DNA of 64,000 nucleotides, from positions 682,001 to 746,000 of the forward strand of contig CAJIYP010000003.1 of the NCBI GenBank assembly GCA_905181705.1, in the 5' to 3' direction. The notes below the pieces were generated by a model. It did not search any database, was not told where the DNA came from, and was given only the letters and a program-made list of their open reading frames with translations. This stretch comes from Cryomorphaceae bacterium BACL29 MAG-121220-bin8 (GTDB lineage: Bacteria > Bacteroidota > Bacteroidia > Flavobacteriales > Flavobacteriaceae). Below, one piece after another: positions 7,326 to 17,078 of the stretch (positions are counted from its first letter, which is position 1; each line of letters starts with the position of its first letter). The translations under genes and the position numbers were made by a program.

Positions 7326-9804
7326 ATTTATTTTTGTTGTCTTTTTGATAATTTCTTTAAATACCTTTTCTCAAAAATTGGTTGTTAAGGACTTAAATGA
7401 GGGATTCATAATCCCTAATGTTACTATTTATAACACTAAAAAAACAACAACTATAATTTCTGATTTTAATGGCTATTTAAATCTTTCTGAGTTCAAAAAA
7501 AGTGATACCATAACTTTTAGTCACGTCGCATATGAAAAATTGCAAATCCAGGTAAATAAGATCTTGCAATCAGATAAAGATGTTTATGACGTTTACTTAA
7601 ATCCTAGTACTCAAACACTGTCTGAAATTATTTTATCTGTAGGAAGAAACAGAGGAAGTAAAGAAAAAATTTCCAAAAAAGTTTCTTTAATAACAGCTAA
7701 AAAAACTGAGCTGGACTTACCCCAAACTTCTGCTGATTTATTGTATTATGGTGGAGGTGTTAGAATTCAAAAAAGTCAAGGTGGGGGAGGAAGCCCCGTT
7801 ATTAGAGGCTTTGAAGGCAATAGAGTTTTACTTGTTATAGACGGAGTAAGGATGAATAATGCGATTTATAGATCTGGACACCTTCAAAATGCTATTACGA
7901 TTGACCCCAACACATTAGAAAGAACTGAGGTTATCTTTGGGCCAGCGTCTGTAGGATATGGTTCAGATGCGTTAGGAGGAGTGGTTCATTTTTACACTCG
8001 AACACCTAAAATAAATAATGAAAAAAAATGGATTGTGATGGGTTCTAATTCTCTCAACACTATTTTAAATCATAATATAAATAATTTAAACCTCGAGCAT
8101 AGCAAAGAAAATTGGGCAAGTTTCACGAGTTTTTCTTACTCTAACTTTGGTAATATAATAATGGGAAGAAATAGAACTCATGGGTTTGAAAATTGGGGAT
8201 TAAACAAACATTCTCTTATTAGCGAAAAAATTAATGAGGAAAATTTTATAAATAAAAATCCTACTGTTCAAAAAAACACAAACTATTCTCAATTTGATTT
8301 TTTACAAAAATTTAATATTAAAATTTCTGAATCATCAAATTTCGTGTTAAACTTACAACATTCTAAATCATCTAATATTGATCGTTATGATAAGTTAAGC
8401 GAATACAGCTCTAAAGAAAATCTGAAATATTCGCAATGGTACTATGGACCACAAAAAAGAACATTAATTTCATCTACTTATAATTTTATCGATGATAAAA
8501 TATGGTTAAAAAAAGGGTCTATAGTCGCTGCTTTTCAAAAAATTAAAGAATCCCGATACAACAGAAAGTTTCAATCACTTGTGCTAAATTCTCAAATAGA
8601 AAATGTAGATCTTTTTTCTTTAAATGCCGATTTTGTTGGAAATAAAACAGATATATCTTCTCTTTCTTATGGTTTTGAGTTCACTTATAACGATGTAAAT
8701 TCAGTTGCATTCGGGGAAAAACTTGTTAAAAATGACTTATTGCTTTTAAGTTCAAAAGACCCCAGTTCAATTTTTAAAATTCCTACAAGATATCCTAGTG
8801 AAGGCAGCAACTATAGTACTGCAGCATCCTATTATGAGTTTAGGAAAGATCTTTCTGAAAAATCTAATTTTAATTTTGGGATGAGATACAGTATAACATG
8901 GTTAAATGCGAACTGGGAAGAGGAAGCTTTAATAGATGCTAATTTAAGTTCTATACAAACAAAAAACTCTTCGTTAACTGGTAGCTTAGGTTACGTTACA
9001 AGATCAAAAAATAATTGGCAAATAAATGCTAATTTTTCTAGCGGATTTAGATCTCCAAATATTGATGATATGGGGAAAATTCGAGAAAACAGAGGAGTGC
9101 TTTCTGTCCCCAACAAACAACTAAAACCAGAATATGCTTATAGTTCAGATTTAGGTCTTACTAAGTTTTTTAACAATAAGCTTAACATTTTATCTCTCAA
9201 TCTATTTTACACGCATATTACAAACCATATTATTAGAGATTATTTTGAAATTTTAAATGATAAGTCAACCGAAAATCCTCAAACAATTCTTTACAATTTT
9301 GAAGAAGTCAAAACTATGGCAAATATTAATTCAGGTAGAGCTTATATTTATGGATTCTCATTTGATTCCGAGGCTGAAATTTCGAAAAAGCTTTCTTTTA
9401 AAAGTAACATAACCTATACTAAAGGAGGTAGTGTTCAAAACCCATATCCATTACCCTCGATATCTCCTGTTTTTGGTTCTTTTTATTTAAAATGGATACA
9501 TTCTAGAACAAAATTGCAATTCTCATATAAGTTTTCCAGAAGTAAAAAACCAAAAGATTATAGTATGGGTGGTGAAGATGGATTAGAAGAGACTCCTTTA
9601 ATAGGTTATAGCGATGGGATCGCTCAATACTACGGAATGCCTTCTTGGGGAGTTGTAAAGTTCTCATCTTCTTATAAATTTTCAGATAATTTAAAGGCGA
9701 CATTAATTTTTGATAATTTGTTTGATGTACATTACAGAGAGTTCGCGTCAGGAATATCTTCGCCTGGCAGAAATTTAAATATTGTTTTAGAACATAAGTT
9801 TTAA
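7303..9804 (+). CDS. TonB-dependent outer membrane receptor with CarboxypepD-like N-terminal domain
   Basis: The 833-residue receptor has a signal peptide (KFIFVVFLIISLNTFS), a carboxypeptidase-regulatory-like domain (about residues 25-105), a plug (GGGVRIQKSQGGGGSPVIRG, then VIDGVRMNNAIYR) and a beta-barrel ending in an aromatic-rich strand with a C-terminal F. The barrel most resembles heme/siderophore-type receptors of the CirA or HmuR kind, including the FDNLFDVHYREFASG ending, but the ligand is not determined. It starts inside recO, so it is probably co-transcribed or translationally coupled. Confidence 0.88.
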   Translation: MIFLKKGKFIFVVFLIISLNTFSQKLVVKDLNEGFIIPNVTIYNTKKTTTIISDFNGYLNLSEFKKSDTITFSHVAYEKLQIQVNKILQSDKDVYDVYLNPSTQTLSEIILSVGRNRGSKEKISKKVSLITAKKTELDLPQTSADLLYYGGGVRIQKSQGGGGSPVIRGFEGNRVLLVIDGVRMNNAIYRSGHLQNAITIDPNTLERTEVIFGPASVGYGSDALGGVVHFYTRTPKINNEKKWIVMGSNSLNTILNHNINNLNLEHSKENWASFTSFSYSNFGNIIMGRNRTHGFENWGLNKHSLISEKINEENFINKNPTVQKNTNYSQFDFLQKFNIKISESSNFVLNLQHSKSSNIDRYDKLSEYSSKENLKYSQWYYGPQKRTLISSTYNFIDDKIWLKKGSIVAAFQKIKESRYNRKFQSLVLNSQIENVDLFSLNADFVGNKTDISSLSYGFEFTYNDVNSVAFGEKLVKNDLLLLSSKDPSSIFKIPTRYPSEGSNYSTAASYYEFRKDLSEKSNFNFGMRYSITWLNANWEEEALIDANLSSIQTKNSSLTGSLGYVTRSKNNWQINANFSSGFRSPNIDDMGKIRENRGVLSVPNKQLKPEYAYSSDLGLTKFFNNKLNILSLNLFYTHITNHIIRDYFEILNDKSTENPQTILYNFEEVKTMANINSGRAYIYGFSFDSEAEISKKLSFKSNITYTKGGSVQNPYPLPSISPVFGSFYLKWIHSRTKLQFSYKFSRSKKPKDYSMGGEDGLEETPLIGYSDGIAQYYGMPSWGVVKFSSSYKFSDNLKATLIFDNLFDVHYREFASGISSPGRNLNIVLEHKF

Positions 9805-9825
9805 AAAAATTTCATCTAAAATGGT

Positions 9826-9833
9826 TACTTTCG
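9826..9833 (+). promoter_or_regulatory. -7-like box TACTTTCG upstream of ileS
   Basis: It differs from TAnnTTTG at one position and lies 28 bases before the ileS ATG. No clear -33 TTG was found, so support is weak. Confidence 0.35.
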
Positions 9834-9861
9834 CTTTTTATCAAAATTTCATTTTATCAAA

Positions 9862-12800
9862 ATGGCTTTTAAGGAATACAAAGGATTAGAACTTTCAAAA
9901 ATTGCTAAAGAAATTTTAAAAGATTGGGATTCCAATCAATCGTTTGAAAAAAGCATTAGCCTTAGAGATGGTGCTCCTAAGTTTGTTTTTTATGAAGGGC
10001 CTCCATCTGCAAATGGAATGCCTGGCATCCATCATGTAATGGCAAGAAGTATTAAAGATATTTTTTGTAGATATAAAACATTAAAAGGGTTTCAGGTAGA
10101 CAGAAAAGCTGGTTGGGATACTCATGGTTTGCCTATAGAACTGAGTGTTGAAAAAGAACTGGGTATTTCTAAATTAGATATTGGTAAGTCAATAACTGTT
10201 GAAGATTATAACACTGCTTGTAAGAAAGCTGTTATGCGCTACACTGATGTTTGGAACGATTTGACAAAAAAAATGGGCTATTGGGTGGATATGCAGAACC
10301 CATATGTAACCTATAAACCTAAATATATAGAGACAGTATGGTGGTTATTGAAAAATCTTTTTGATAAAGGTCTAATTTATAAAGGCTATACAATACAGCC
10401 ATATTCACCAAAAGCAGGAACTGGATTAAGCTCTCATGAATTAAACCAACCGGGCACATATCAAGATGTAACAGACACCACGGTTACTGCTCAATTTGAA
10501 GCAATAAAAAGCACTTTGCCTAGTTCAATACTACAGCGTGGTTCCGTTTATTTTTTAGCTTGGACAACTACACCTTGGACTCTCCCATCGAATACCGCAT
10601 TAACTATTGGACCTAAAATTAAATACACTATAGTTTCTAGTTTTAATCAGTATACTAACAAACCAATTAATGTGATTCTAGCAAAAGATCTAGTTTCAAA
10701 AGTATTTTCAGGAAGTTTTATTGAAGTTGAAAATGAAGACGAATTAAGGTTATATACAAAGTTAAAAACCAAAATACCTTACTTAATTAAAGAAACTATT
10801 ATTGGAAAAGAATTAATTGGAGTTAAGTATAAACAGCTTTGGAGTGGAGCTCCCCTTCCTTATCAAAATGCAGAAAATGCATTTAGAATAATAGGTGGAG
10901 ATTTCGTAACTACAGAAGATGGAACTGGTATTGTTCATACAGCTCCTACTTTTGGTGCTGACGATGCTAAAGTCGCAAAAGAAGCAATCCCCGAAGTTCC
11001 TCCAATGCTAATTTATGATGAAAACCAACAGCTTGTTCCGCTAGTTGATTTACAAGGTAAGTTTAGGCCTGAGTTAGGGAAATTAGGCGGTAAATATGTG
11101 AAAAATGAATATTATAATAATCCAAATGAAATTCCTGATAGATCTGTAGATGTAGAAATTGCCATTCAATTAAAGGAAGAGAATAAAGCATTTAAGGTTG
11201 AAAAATACTTACATAGTTATCCCAACTGTTGGAGAACTGACAAGCCTATTTTATATTATCCTTTGGATTCATGGTTTATTAAAGTAACTCAAAAAAGAGA
11301 GCTTTTAACTAAGCTAAACGAGTCTATAAACTGGAAGCCCAAATCAACAGGGGATGGAAGATTTGGTAATTGGCTTTCTAATGCAAATGATTGGAATCTC
11401 TCTAGATCTAGGTTTTGGGGAATTCCTTTACCTATTTGGAGAACAGAAGATTCCAAAGAAACGATTATAATTGGTTCAGTTGAAGAGTTAAAAATTGAAA
11501 TTTCTAAGGCAATACATTTAGGTTTTATGGAAGAAGACCCTTTTGATTCTTTTGAAACAAATAACATGGAAGAGTCTAATTACAATAAGATTGATCTTCA
11601 TAAAAACATTGTTGATGAAATAATTTTATCTTCAAAAAATGGACAAAAAATGTATCGAGAGGCCGATTTGATAGATGTTTGGTTTGATTCTGGGTCTATG
11701 CCTTATGCGCAATGGCACTATCCCTTTGAAAATAAAGAGATGATTGATAGCAACATAGCGTTTCCTGCTGATTATATCGCTGAAGGAGTAGATCAAACTC
11801 GAGGATGGTTTTACACTTTACACGCTATTAGCTCACTGGTTTTTGGTTCTATCTCATATAAAAATGTAATTTCTAACGGACTTGTCTTAGATAAAAATGG
11901 GCAGAAAATGTCTAAAAGATTAGGAAATGCAGTGGATCCTTTTAAAACTATTGAAGATTTTGGACCCGATGCCACAAGGTGGTATATGATTAGCAATGCG
12001 AACCCTTGGGATAATTTGAAATTTGATTTATCTGGAATTGAAGAAAGTAAACGTAAATTTTTTGGAACACTTTACAATGTGTATTCATTTTTCACCCTTT
12101 ATGCCAATATTGACAAATTTGATTTTAGCGAAAAAGAATTAAATAATAGTGAAAAACCTGAACTAGATAGGTGGATAATTTCTGAACTTCACTCTTTAAT
12201 TAATGAAGTTGACGATCATTATTCAAAGTATGAACCAACAAAAGCAGCCAGATCTATTTCTAAATTTGTTCAGTTATACTTGAGTAACTGGTACGTTCGA
12301 CTTTCTAGAAGAAGGTTTTGGAAAGGGTCTTACGAAAAAGATAAAATAAGCGCATACCAAACCTTGTTTACATGTCTAATAGAAATTGCGAAAATCTCCT
12401 CTCCAATAGCTCCTTTTTTTATGGACCGCTTATATTGTGATTTGATTTCTAATACAAATTTTAATTCCTTTGAATCTGTTCACCACACTAACTTTCCAAT
12501 TTCAAAAAGTGAACTAATAGATGTTGAATTACAAAAGAAAATAAGAAAAGCTCAAATAATTTGCTCCTTAATTTTATCATTAAGGAAAAAAGAAAAAATT
12601 AAAGTTCGTCAACCTCTTTCAAAAATAATGATACCTTACTCTAATTTGAATGAAAAGCTTGAACTTGAAGAAGTCTCTGAACTGATAAAATCAGAAGTTA
12701 ATGTAAAAGAAATTGAATTAATCAGCAATTCTTCTGGAATTTTGGTAAAAAAAGTGAAGCCTAATTTCAAAAGCTTAGGGCCTAAACTCGGAAAACTTTT

Positions 12801-13269
12801 GTCTACAGTAAATTTACAAATAAAAGGTTTTGGTGATAATGAAATTAAAAAAATAGAAAAAGGTGAGTCTATTTCAATTAATGTTGATTCTAATAAGATA
12901 ATTCTTGAAGCCCAAGATTTAGAGGTGGTTTCTGAGGATATTCAAGGATGGCTAGTGGCCTCTGAAAACAATATTACTGTAGCTTTAGACGTTATGTTAA
13001 ATGAAGGCTTAAAAAACGAAGGAATCGCTAGAGAACTAGTGAACAGAATTCAAAATCATAGAAAAGAAATTGGATTATTAGTGACTGATAAAATTATTTT
13101 AAAAATTCAGAAGGATAATATAATTGAAAAAGCTATTTTTGAGAATAGAGACTACATTGTAAACGAAACTTTAGCTGATGATTTAATTTTAGAAAGTTCT
13201 ATAAAAAAAGGAATTGAAATTAAATTTGATAATGTTGACACAAAACTAAGTATACATAAAAATAATTAA
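9862..13269 (+). CDS. ileS: Isoleucyl-tRNA synthetase, GIHH-motif type
   Basis: IleRS charges tRNA-Ile in the cytoplasm. The 1135-residue protein has the class I catalytic core, with the signature region PPSANGMPGIHHVMAR where the usual HIGH reads GIHH (G55-I56-H57-H58). It also has the CP1 editing domain, with WTTTPWTLPSNTAL, the second catalytic motif KMSKR (682-686) and a long C-terminal domain without the zinc finger of IleRS type 1. Length, the KMSKR form and the C-terminus point to the eukaryote-like type 2. The exchanged motif is discussed under findings. Genes for a DksA-like protein and LspA follow, a frequent order in Bacteroidota. Confidence 0.96.
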   Translation: MAFKEYKGLELSKIAKEILKDWDSNQSFEKSISLRDGAPKFVFYEGPPSANGMPGIHHVMARSIKDIFCRYKTLKGFQVDRKAGWDTHGLPIELSVEKELGISKLDIGKSITVEDYNTACKKAVMRYTDVWNDLTKKMGYWVDMQNPYVTYKPKYIETVWWLLKNLFDKGLIYKGYTIQPYSPKAGTGLSSHELNQPGTYQDVTDTTVTAQFEAIKSTLPSSILQRGSVYFLAWTTTPWTLPSNTALTIGPKIKYTIVSSFNQYTNKPINVILAKDLVSKVFSGSFIEVENEDELRLYTKLKTKIPYLIKETIIGKELIGVKYKQLWSGAPLPYQNAENAFRIIGGDFVTTEDGTGIVHTAPTFGADDAKVAKEAIPEVPPMLIYDENQQLVPLVDLQGKFRPELGKLGGKYVKNEYYNNPNEIPDRSVDVEIAIQLKEENKAFKVEKYLHSYPNCWRTDKPILYYPLDSWFIKVTQKRELLTKLNESINWKPKSTGDGRFGNWLSNANDWNLSRSRFWGIPLPIWRTEDSKETIIIGSVEELKIEISKAIHLGFMEEDPFDSFETNNMEESNYNKIDLHKNIVDEIILSSKNGQKMYREADLIDVWFDSGSMPYAQWHYPFENKEMIDSNIAFPADYIAEGVDQTRGWFYTLHAISSLVFGSISYKNVISNGLVLDKNGQKMSKRLGNAVDPFKTIEDFGPDATRWYMISNANPWDNLKFDLSGIEESKRKFFGTLYNVYSFFTLYANIDKFDFSEKELNNSEKPELDRWIISELHSLINEVDDHYSKYEPTKAARSISKFVQLYLSNWYVRLSRRRFWKGSYEKDKISAYQTLFTCLIEIAKISSPIAPFFMDRLYCDLISNTNFNSFESVHHTNFPISKSELIDVELQKKIRKAQIICSLILSLRKKEKIKVRQPLSKIMIPYSNLNEKLELEEVSELIKSEVNVKEIELISNSSGILVKKVKPNFKSLGPKLGKLLSTVNLQIKGFGDNEIKKIEKGESISINVDSNKIILEAQDLEVVSEDIQGWLVASENNITVALDVMLNEGLKNEGIARELVNRIQNHRKEIGLLVTDKIILKIQKDNIIEKAIFENRDYIVNETLADDLILESSIKKGIEIKFDNVDTKLSIHKNN

Positions 13270-13271
13270 TC

Positions 13272-13646
13272 ATGGCGAATTCACGTTATTCTGATAAAGA
13301 TTTAAAATATTTCAAAAATTTAATTGAAGGAAAAATAAAGAAAGCTCAAAACGATCTTGCTTTAATTAAAAGTGCTTACATGAACGATGGAAATAATGGA
13401 ACAGAAGATACTTCTCCTACTTTCAAGGCGTTTGAAGAAGGCTCTCAAACCATGTCAAAAGAAGCAAATACTCAGCTTGCTATCAGACAAGAAAAGTTTA
13501 TTAGAGACTTAAAAAGTGCTCTTATTAGAATTGAAAACAAAACTTATGGAGTTTGTCGAGAGACCAGTAAGTTGATAAACAAAAAAAGACTAGAGTTAGT
13601 CCCTCATGCAACTTTAAGTATTGAGGCAAAAAACAAAATGTCTTAA
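13272..13646 (+). CDS. TraR/DksA-family protein lacking the C4 zinc finger
   Basis: The 124-residue protein has the DksA-type layout: a coiled-coil hairpin (about residues 8-90, with the acidic NDGNNGTEDTSPTFKAFEEG at the tip) followed by YGVCRETSKLINKKRL and VPHATLSIEAK. Only one cysteine of the usual four remains, so it cannot form the standard zinc finger; this agrees with other Bacteroidota homologs. DksA-type proteins bind the secondary channel of RNA polymerase. It begins two bases after ileS and precedes lspA by 27 bases. Confidence 0.88.
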   Translation: MANSRYSDKDLKYFKNLIEGKIKKAQNDLALIKSAYMNDGNNGTEDTSPTFKAFEEGSQTMSKEANTQLAIRQEKFIRDLKSALIRIENKTYGVCRETSKLINKKRLELVPHATLSIEAKNKMS

Positions 13647-13673
13647 AATTTATATTTACTTTCTTTTTTAGTT

Positions 13674-14297
13674 ATGAGTTTTAACAAGTCTATTTTAATT
13701 ATATTTTTTATTCTATTAATAGATCAAATTTCTAAAATTTATATTAAGGTTAATTTTCCCTTAACCCTTTATGGATCTGATGCTTTAGTGGATTTAGGTT
13801 GGTTTAAAATGTTATTTGTTGAAAATAAAGGAATGGCATGGGGAGCAAAAATAAGTGACTTCATCCCCTTTATCAGTGAAAGATTAGGAAAGCTAATTTT
13901 AACTTTGGTAAGAATTGCAGCAGTACCCTTAATTTTTTACTGGCTAAATGAATCCATTAAAAAAAGAGAAAGTAAACTTTTAATTATTAGCATTTCTTTG
14001 GTTCTGGCTGGAGCTTTAGGAAATTTAATTGATTCTATTTTTTATGGATACCTTTTTACCGATAGTTACCTCAATATTGCTTCATTTAGTCCTGGTAATG
14101 GATACGAATCCTTTCTTTACGGACACGTAGTCGACATGCTTCAATTTCCAATGTTTACTTGGGAATGGCCAAATTGGTTGCCATATATAGGTGGAGAAAG
14201 TTTTACTTTTTTTGAACCAGTCTTTAATATTGCTGATACAGCCATTAGTACTGGAGTTGGTATTATGTTGGTTTTTAATAAAAGAATTTTTCCCTAA
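13674..14297 (+). CDS. lspA: Lipoprotein signal peptidase
   Basis: LspA is the inner-membrane aspartic protease that removes signal peptides from prolipoproteins. The 207-residue protein has four hydrophobic segments and the catalytic aspartates D120 in GALGNLIDS and D188 in FNIADTA, with GHVVDM (D153) between. It is slightly longer than the E. coli enzyme because of an insert near residues 130-180, usual for Bacteroidota. Several predicted lipoproteins in this window (M23 lipoprotein, DUF4292, SprE) would be its substrates. Its 3' end overlaps the convergent cyclo-ligase gene by four bases. Confidence 0.94.
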   Translation: MSFNKSILIIFFILLIDQISKIYIKVNFPLTLYGSDALVDLGWFKMLFVENKGMAWGAKISDFIPFISERLGKLILTLVRIAAVPLIFYWLNESIKKRESKLLIISISLVLAGALGNLIDSIFYGYLFTDSYLNIASFSPGNGYESFLYGHVVDMLQFPMFTWEWPNWLPYIGGESFTFFEPVFNIADTAISTGVGIMLVFNKRIFP

Positions 14298-14857
14298 AAA
14301 TTATAGATTTTTGTTGGAGTAATACAATAGTCCATTTTAATATCATTTATAGTTATATCTTCAATTTTTTCAATTGGGTCAAAAAATGACAAACCTATTT
14401 TAAGAGTTTCAATTGGGCACTTTTTTAGAAGCATATCGTAATATCCTCCACCATATCCAACTCTGTGACCAGTTGAGTCGAAACAAAGCAAAGGAATAAA
14501 TATCACCTCAATTTCATTTTCGTTTACATTAATCCCCGAATGAGGTTCAGAGATACCTAGTTCATTTATTTTTAATAAAGTTGCGTCAGTAAGAAGGAAG
14601 TTGGTTATGATTTTATTTTTGAAATCTGTCTTAGGCAAAACTACATTCTTGTCCTTTCCTTGAATAATTTGAATAATTAATTTCGTGTCTATTTCATTTT
14701 TTTTTTCAATCGGGAAAAAAATATGATAATTGCTATGATTCCAAATATTCATATTTAAGGATCTATTAGCAATTTGAAGACTTAATTCTTCACTATCTTG
14801 TTCACTCAAAGAATTTCTTTTACTTTTAAAAACCAATCTTAGATCTTCCTTTAGCAC
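14294..14857 (-). CDS. 5-formyltetrahydrofolate cyclo-ligase
   Basis: This enzyme converts 5-formyl-THF to 5,10-methenyl-THF using ATP. The 187-residue protein has the C-terminal signature GHRVGYGGGYYD near residues 130-141, which binds ATP, and a basic N-terminus (FKSKRNSLS). The start codon is GTG at 14857-14855, and its first base is also the last base of the upstream TAG, which suggests translational coupling to the DUF3784 gene. Confidence 0.9.
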   Translation of the reverse strand: MLKEDLRLVFKSKRNSLSEQDSEELSLQIANRSLNMNIWNHSNYHIFFPIEKKNEIDTKLIIQIIQGKDKNVVLPKTDFKNKIITNFLLTDATLLKINELGISEPHSGINVNENEIEVIFIPLLCFDSTGHRVGYGGGYYDMLLKKCPIETLKIGLSFFDPIEKIEDITINDIKMDYCITPTKIYNF

Positions 14858-15183
14858 TATTTCTTTATTTTAAATTTATTACCCTTGTAAATAATATAAG
14901 GCATTGGTAGAAGAACTGAAATAAAATATGCAATAGATGCTGTAGATTCATCAAAAACTATATAAAACATTAAAAAAATTAATGAAGAATATATTGCAAG
15001 GTTTATAAAAAACTTTTTAAAAAAAATAAGATAATTTTTTAAATCAAAAGACTCTTTCTCCTTTTTAGACATAGTATTATAACCAGCTAATAACATGTCT
15101 GCATTATTTTCATTTGTTAGATACGCAGCTCCAATAAAACAAATATTTGTTATAACTATTGCAATAAACATTTCAGTTTCCAT
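14857..15183 (-). CDS. DUF3784-like membrane protein
   Basis: The protein is 108 residues from the ATG at 15183; a longer reading to 15288 would invade uvrC and is not favoured. An N-terminal helix is followed by NADMLLAGYNTMSKKEKE, the characteristic DUF3784 signature, and then two more predicted membrane helices. The function of DUF3784 is unknown. It is divergent from uvrC, with 42 bases between, and is joined to the cyclo-ligase gene. Confidence 0.75.
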   Translation of the reverse strand: METEMFIAIVITNICFIGAAYLTNENNADMLLAGYNTMSKKEKESFDLKNYLIFFKKFFINLAIYSSLIFLMFYIVFDESTASIAYFISVLLPMPYIIYKGNKFKIKK

Positions 15184-15225
15184 AGATTTATTAGGTGTAA
15201 ATTTAAAAATAATTATTTTAGCAAA

Positions 15226-17058
15226 GTGAGTAAAACTACCCAGAACCCAGAATTCTCTACGCTTCCTAATCTTCCTGGTGTATATCAATTTTTTAATGAT
15301 TCAAATAAAATCATCTATATAGGTAAGGCTAAAAATTTAAAAAAAAGAGTTAGTTCTTATTTTCAAAAGAACATAGGTTCTCAAAAGACAAAAAATCTTG
15401 TAAAAAACATAGCAGACATTAAACATGTTGTTGTTTCTTCTGAATCTGATGCGCTTTTATTAGAAAACTCTCTTATTAAAAAATACCAACCAAAATACAA
15501 TATCTTGTTGAGAGATGACAAAACATATCCATGGATATGCATTAAAAACGAAAGATTTCCCAGAGTTATGTTTACAAGAAAACTGATAAAAGATGGATCT
15601 GAATATTATGGCCCATACACCAATTATAAAACCATTAACATTTTACTTGATTTAATCAATAATCTATATCCACTAAGAATTAGCAATTATAATCTTTCTG
15701 AAAAACAAATTAATTCTAAAAACGAAAAACTATCCCTTAGGATTTTGAAAAAGGCTGGAAATACTATCATTCTTGGTTTTCAAATGGGAAAATCTATAAA
15801 TTCAAGTGAGGCTTTAATTTCAGAAAAAGAATACGATTATAATATTAATTCCGTCAAACAAATACTAAAGGGAAAGTTTTCTCCATCCAAAGAGCTATTA
15901 AAGAAAAAAATGCTAGAACATTCTGAAAATATGGATTTTGAATATGCTCAAAAAATTAAAGAAAAAATGGAGCTTTTAGTTAACTATCAGTTCAAATCGA
16001 CAGTGGTTAGCTCTAAACTAAATAACATTGATGTTTTTAGTATTCTTTCAGACCCAACTCATGCCTATGTAAATTATCTTCAAGTTGCTTATGGTCGTAT
16101 AGTAAGATTCCATAACGTAGAAATTAAAAAAAAATTAGATGAAACGGATAGTGATCTTTTGTTAATGTGTATTGTAGATTTAAGAAACAAGTTTGATTCA
16201 AAAAACAAAACAATTATAAGTCCATTTGAATACAACGGATTAATACCTGCAAAGTTTATTATTCCAAAATCAGGAGATAATAAAAAACTTCTTGAACTTT
16301 CAAAAAAAAATATTTCATATTTTAAAATAGAAAAATTAAAAAAAATTCAAATTGTTGACCCTGAGAGACATGCAAAAAGAATTTTAGATCAAATGAAGAA
16401 GGATTTAAGACTTAAAACAAATCCAGTTCATATTGAGTGTTTTGATAATTCAAATATTCAAGGTTCAAACCCAGTGGCAGCTTGCGTTGTATTTATAAAT
16501 GGTAAGCCAGCAAAAAAGGAATACAGGCATTATAATATTAAAACAGTGGAAGGGCCTGATGATTATGCCTCTATGGAAGAAGTTGTTTTCAGAAGATATA
16601 AAAGAATGATTGAGGAAGAAAAAAAGTTGCCAAGCGTAATTATTATTGACGGAGGAAAAGGACAACTAAGCTCTAGTGTATCCGCTTTAAAAAAATTAAA
16701 TTTACACAACAAAATCCTTGCGTTAGGCATTGCAAAAAGACTAGAAGAAATATTTTATCCCTCAGATCCAATTCCCCTATACCTTGATAAAAGATCCGAA
16801 ACATTAAGGGTAATACAGCACATGAGGAATGAAGCACATCGCTTTGCGATTACTTTTCATAGAAATAAAAGAAGCGGACAAGCATTAAATTCTTCTCTTG
16901 ACTCCATCACTGGAATTGGAGAAAAAACAAAAATCGCACTTTTAAAAAAATATAAATCATTAAAAAAAATAAGAGAAACTCCAAAAGAATTAATAGTAGC
17001 AGATATAGGCGTTTCTAAAACAGAAAAATTAATGTCTTTTTTAAATTCATCCAAATAG
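15226..17058 (+). CDS. uvrC: Excinuclease ABC subunit C
   Basis: UvrC makes both incisions in nucleotide excision repair. The 610-residue protein has an N-terminal GIY-YIG nuclease domain (LPGVYQFF then IIYIGKAKNLKKR, about residues 13-95), a UVR motif for UvrB binding (about 200-240), the RNase H-like nuclease domain (ECFDNSNIQG, then VVFINGKPAKKEYRHYNI) and C-terminal helix-hairpin-helix motifs (SITGIGEKT). The start is GTG at 15226; a TATTTTAG box at 15214-15221 just ahead suggests a nearly leaderless transcript. Confidence 0.96.
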   Translation: MSKTTQNPEFSTLPNLPGVYQFFNDSNKIIYIGKAKNLKKRVSSYFQKNIGSQKTKNLVKNIADIKHVVVSSESDALLLENSLIKKYQPKYNILLRDDKTYPWICIKNERFPRVMFTRKLIKDGSEYYGPYTNYKTINILLDLINNLYPLRISNYNLSEKQINSKNEKLSLRILKKAGNTIILGFQMGKSINSSEALISEKEYDYNINSVKQILKGKFSPSKELLKKKMLEHSENMDFEYAQKIKEKMELLVNYQFKSTVVSSKLNNIDVFSILSDPTHAYVNYLQVAYGRIVRFHNVEIKKKLDETDSDLLLMCIVDLRNKFDSKNKTIISPFEYNGLIPAKFIIPKSGDNKKLLELSKKNISYFKIEKLKKIQIVDPERHAKRILDQMKKDLRLKTNPVHIECFDNSNIQGSNPVAACVVFINGKPAKKEYRHYNIKTVEGPDDYASMEEVVFRRYKRMIEEEKKLPSVIIIDGGKGQLSSSVSALKKLNLHNKILALGIAKRLEEIFYPSDPIPLYLDKRSETLRVIQHMRNEAHRFAITFHRNKRSGQALNSSLDSITGIGEKTKIALLKKYKSLKKIRETPKELIVADIGVSKTEKLMSFLNSSK

Positions 17059-17065
17059 TATTTTA

Positions 17066-17073
17066 TATTTTTG
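17066..17073 (+). promoter_or_regulatory. -7 box TATTTTTG five bases before the DUF3108 gene
   Basis: An exact TAnnTTTG match ends five bases before the ATG at 17079, the same spacing as at yicC. Transcription would then start at or beside the start codon. Confidence 0.45.
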
Positions 17074-17078
17074 CAGCT

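Noticed and set aside
9808-9868. Repeated AAAATTTCAT ... AAAATGG before ileS
   Set aside because: Two short copies in an AT-rich gap with imperfect spacing; chance is enough to explain them.
15184-15288. N-terminal extension of the DUF3784 gene into uvrC
   Set aside because: The extension overlaps the uvrC start antisense; the family begins near the ATG at 15183.
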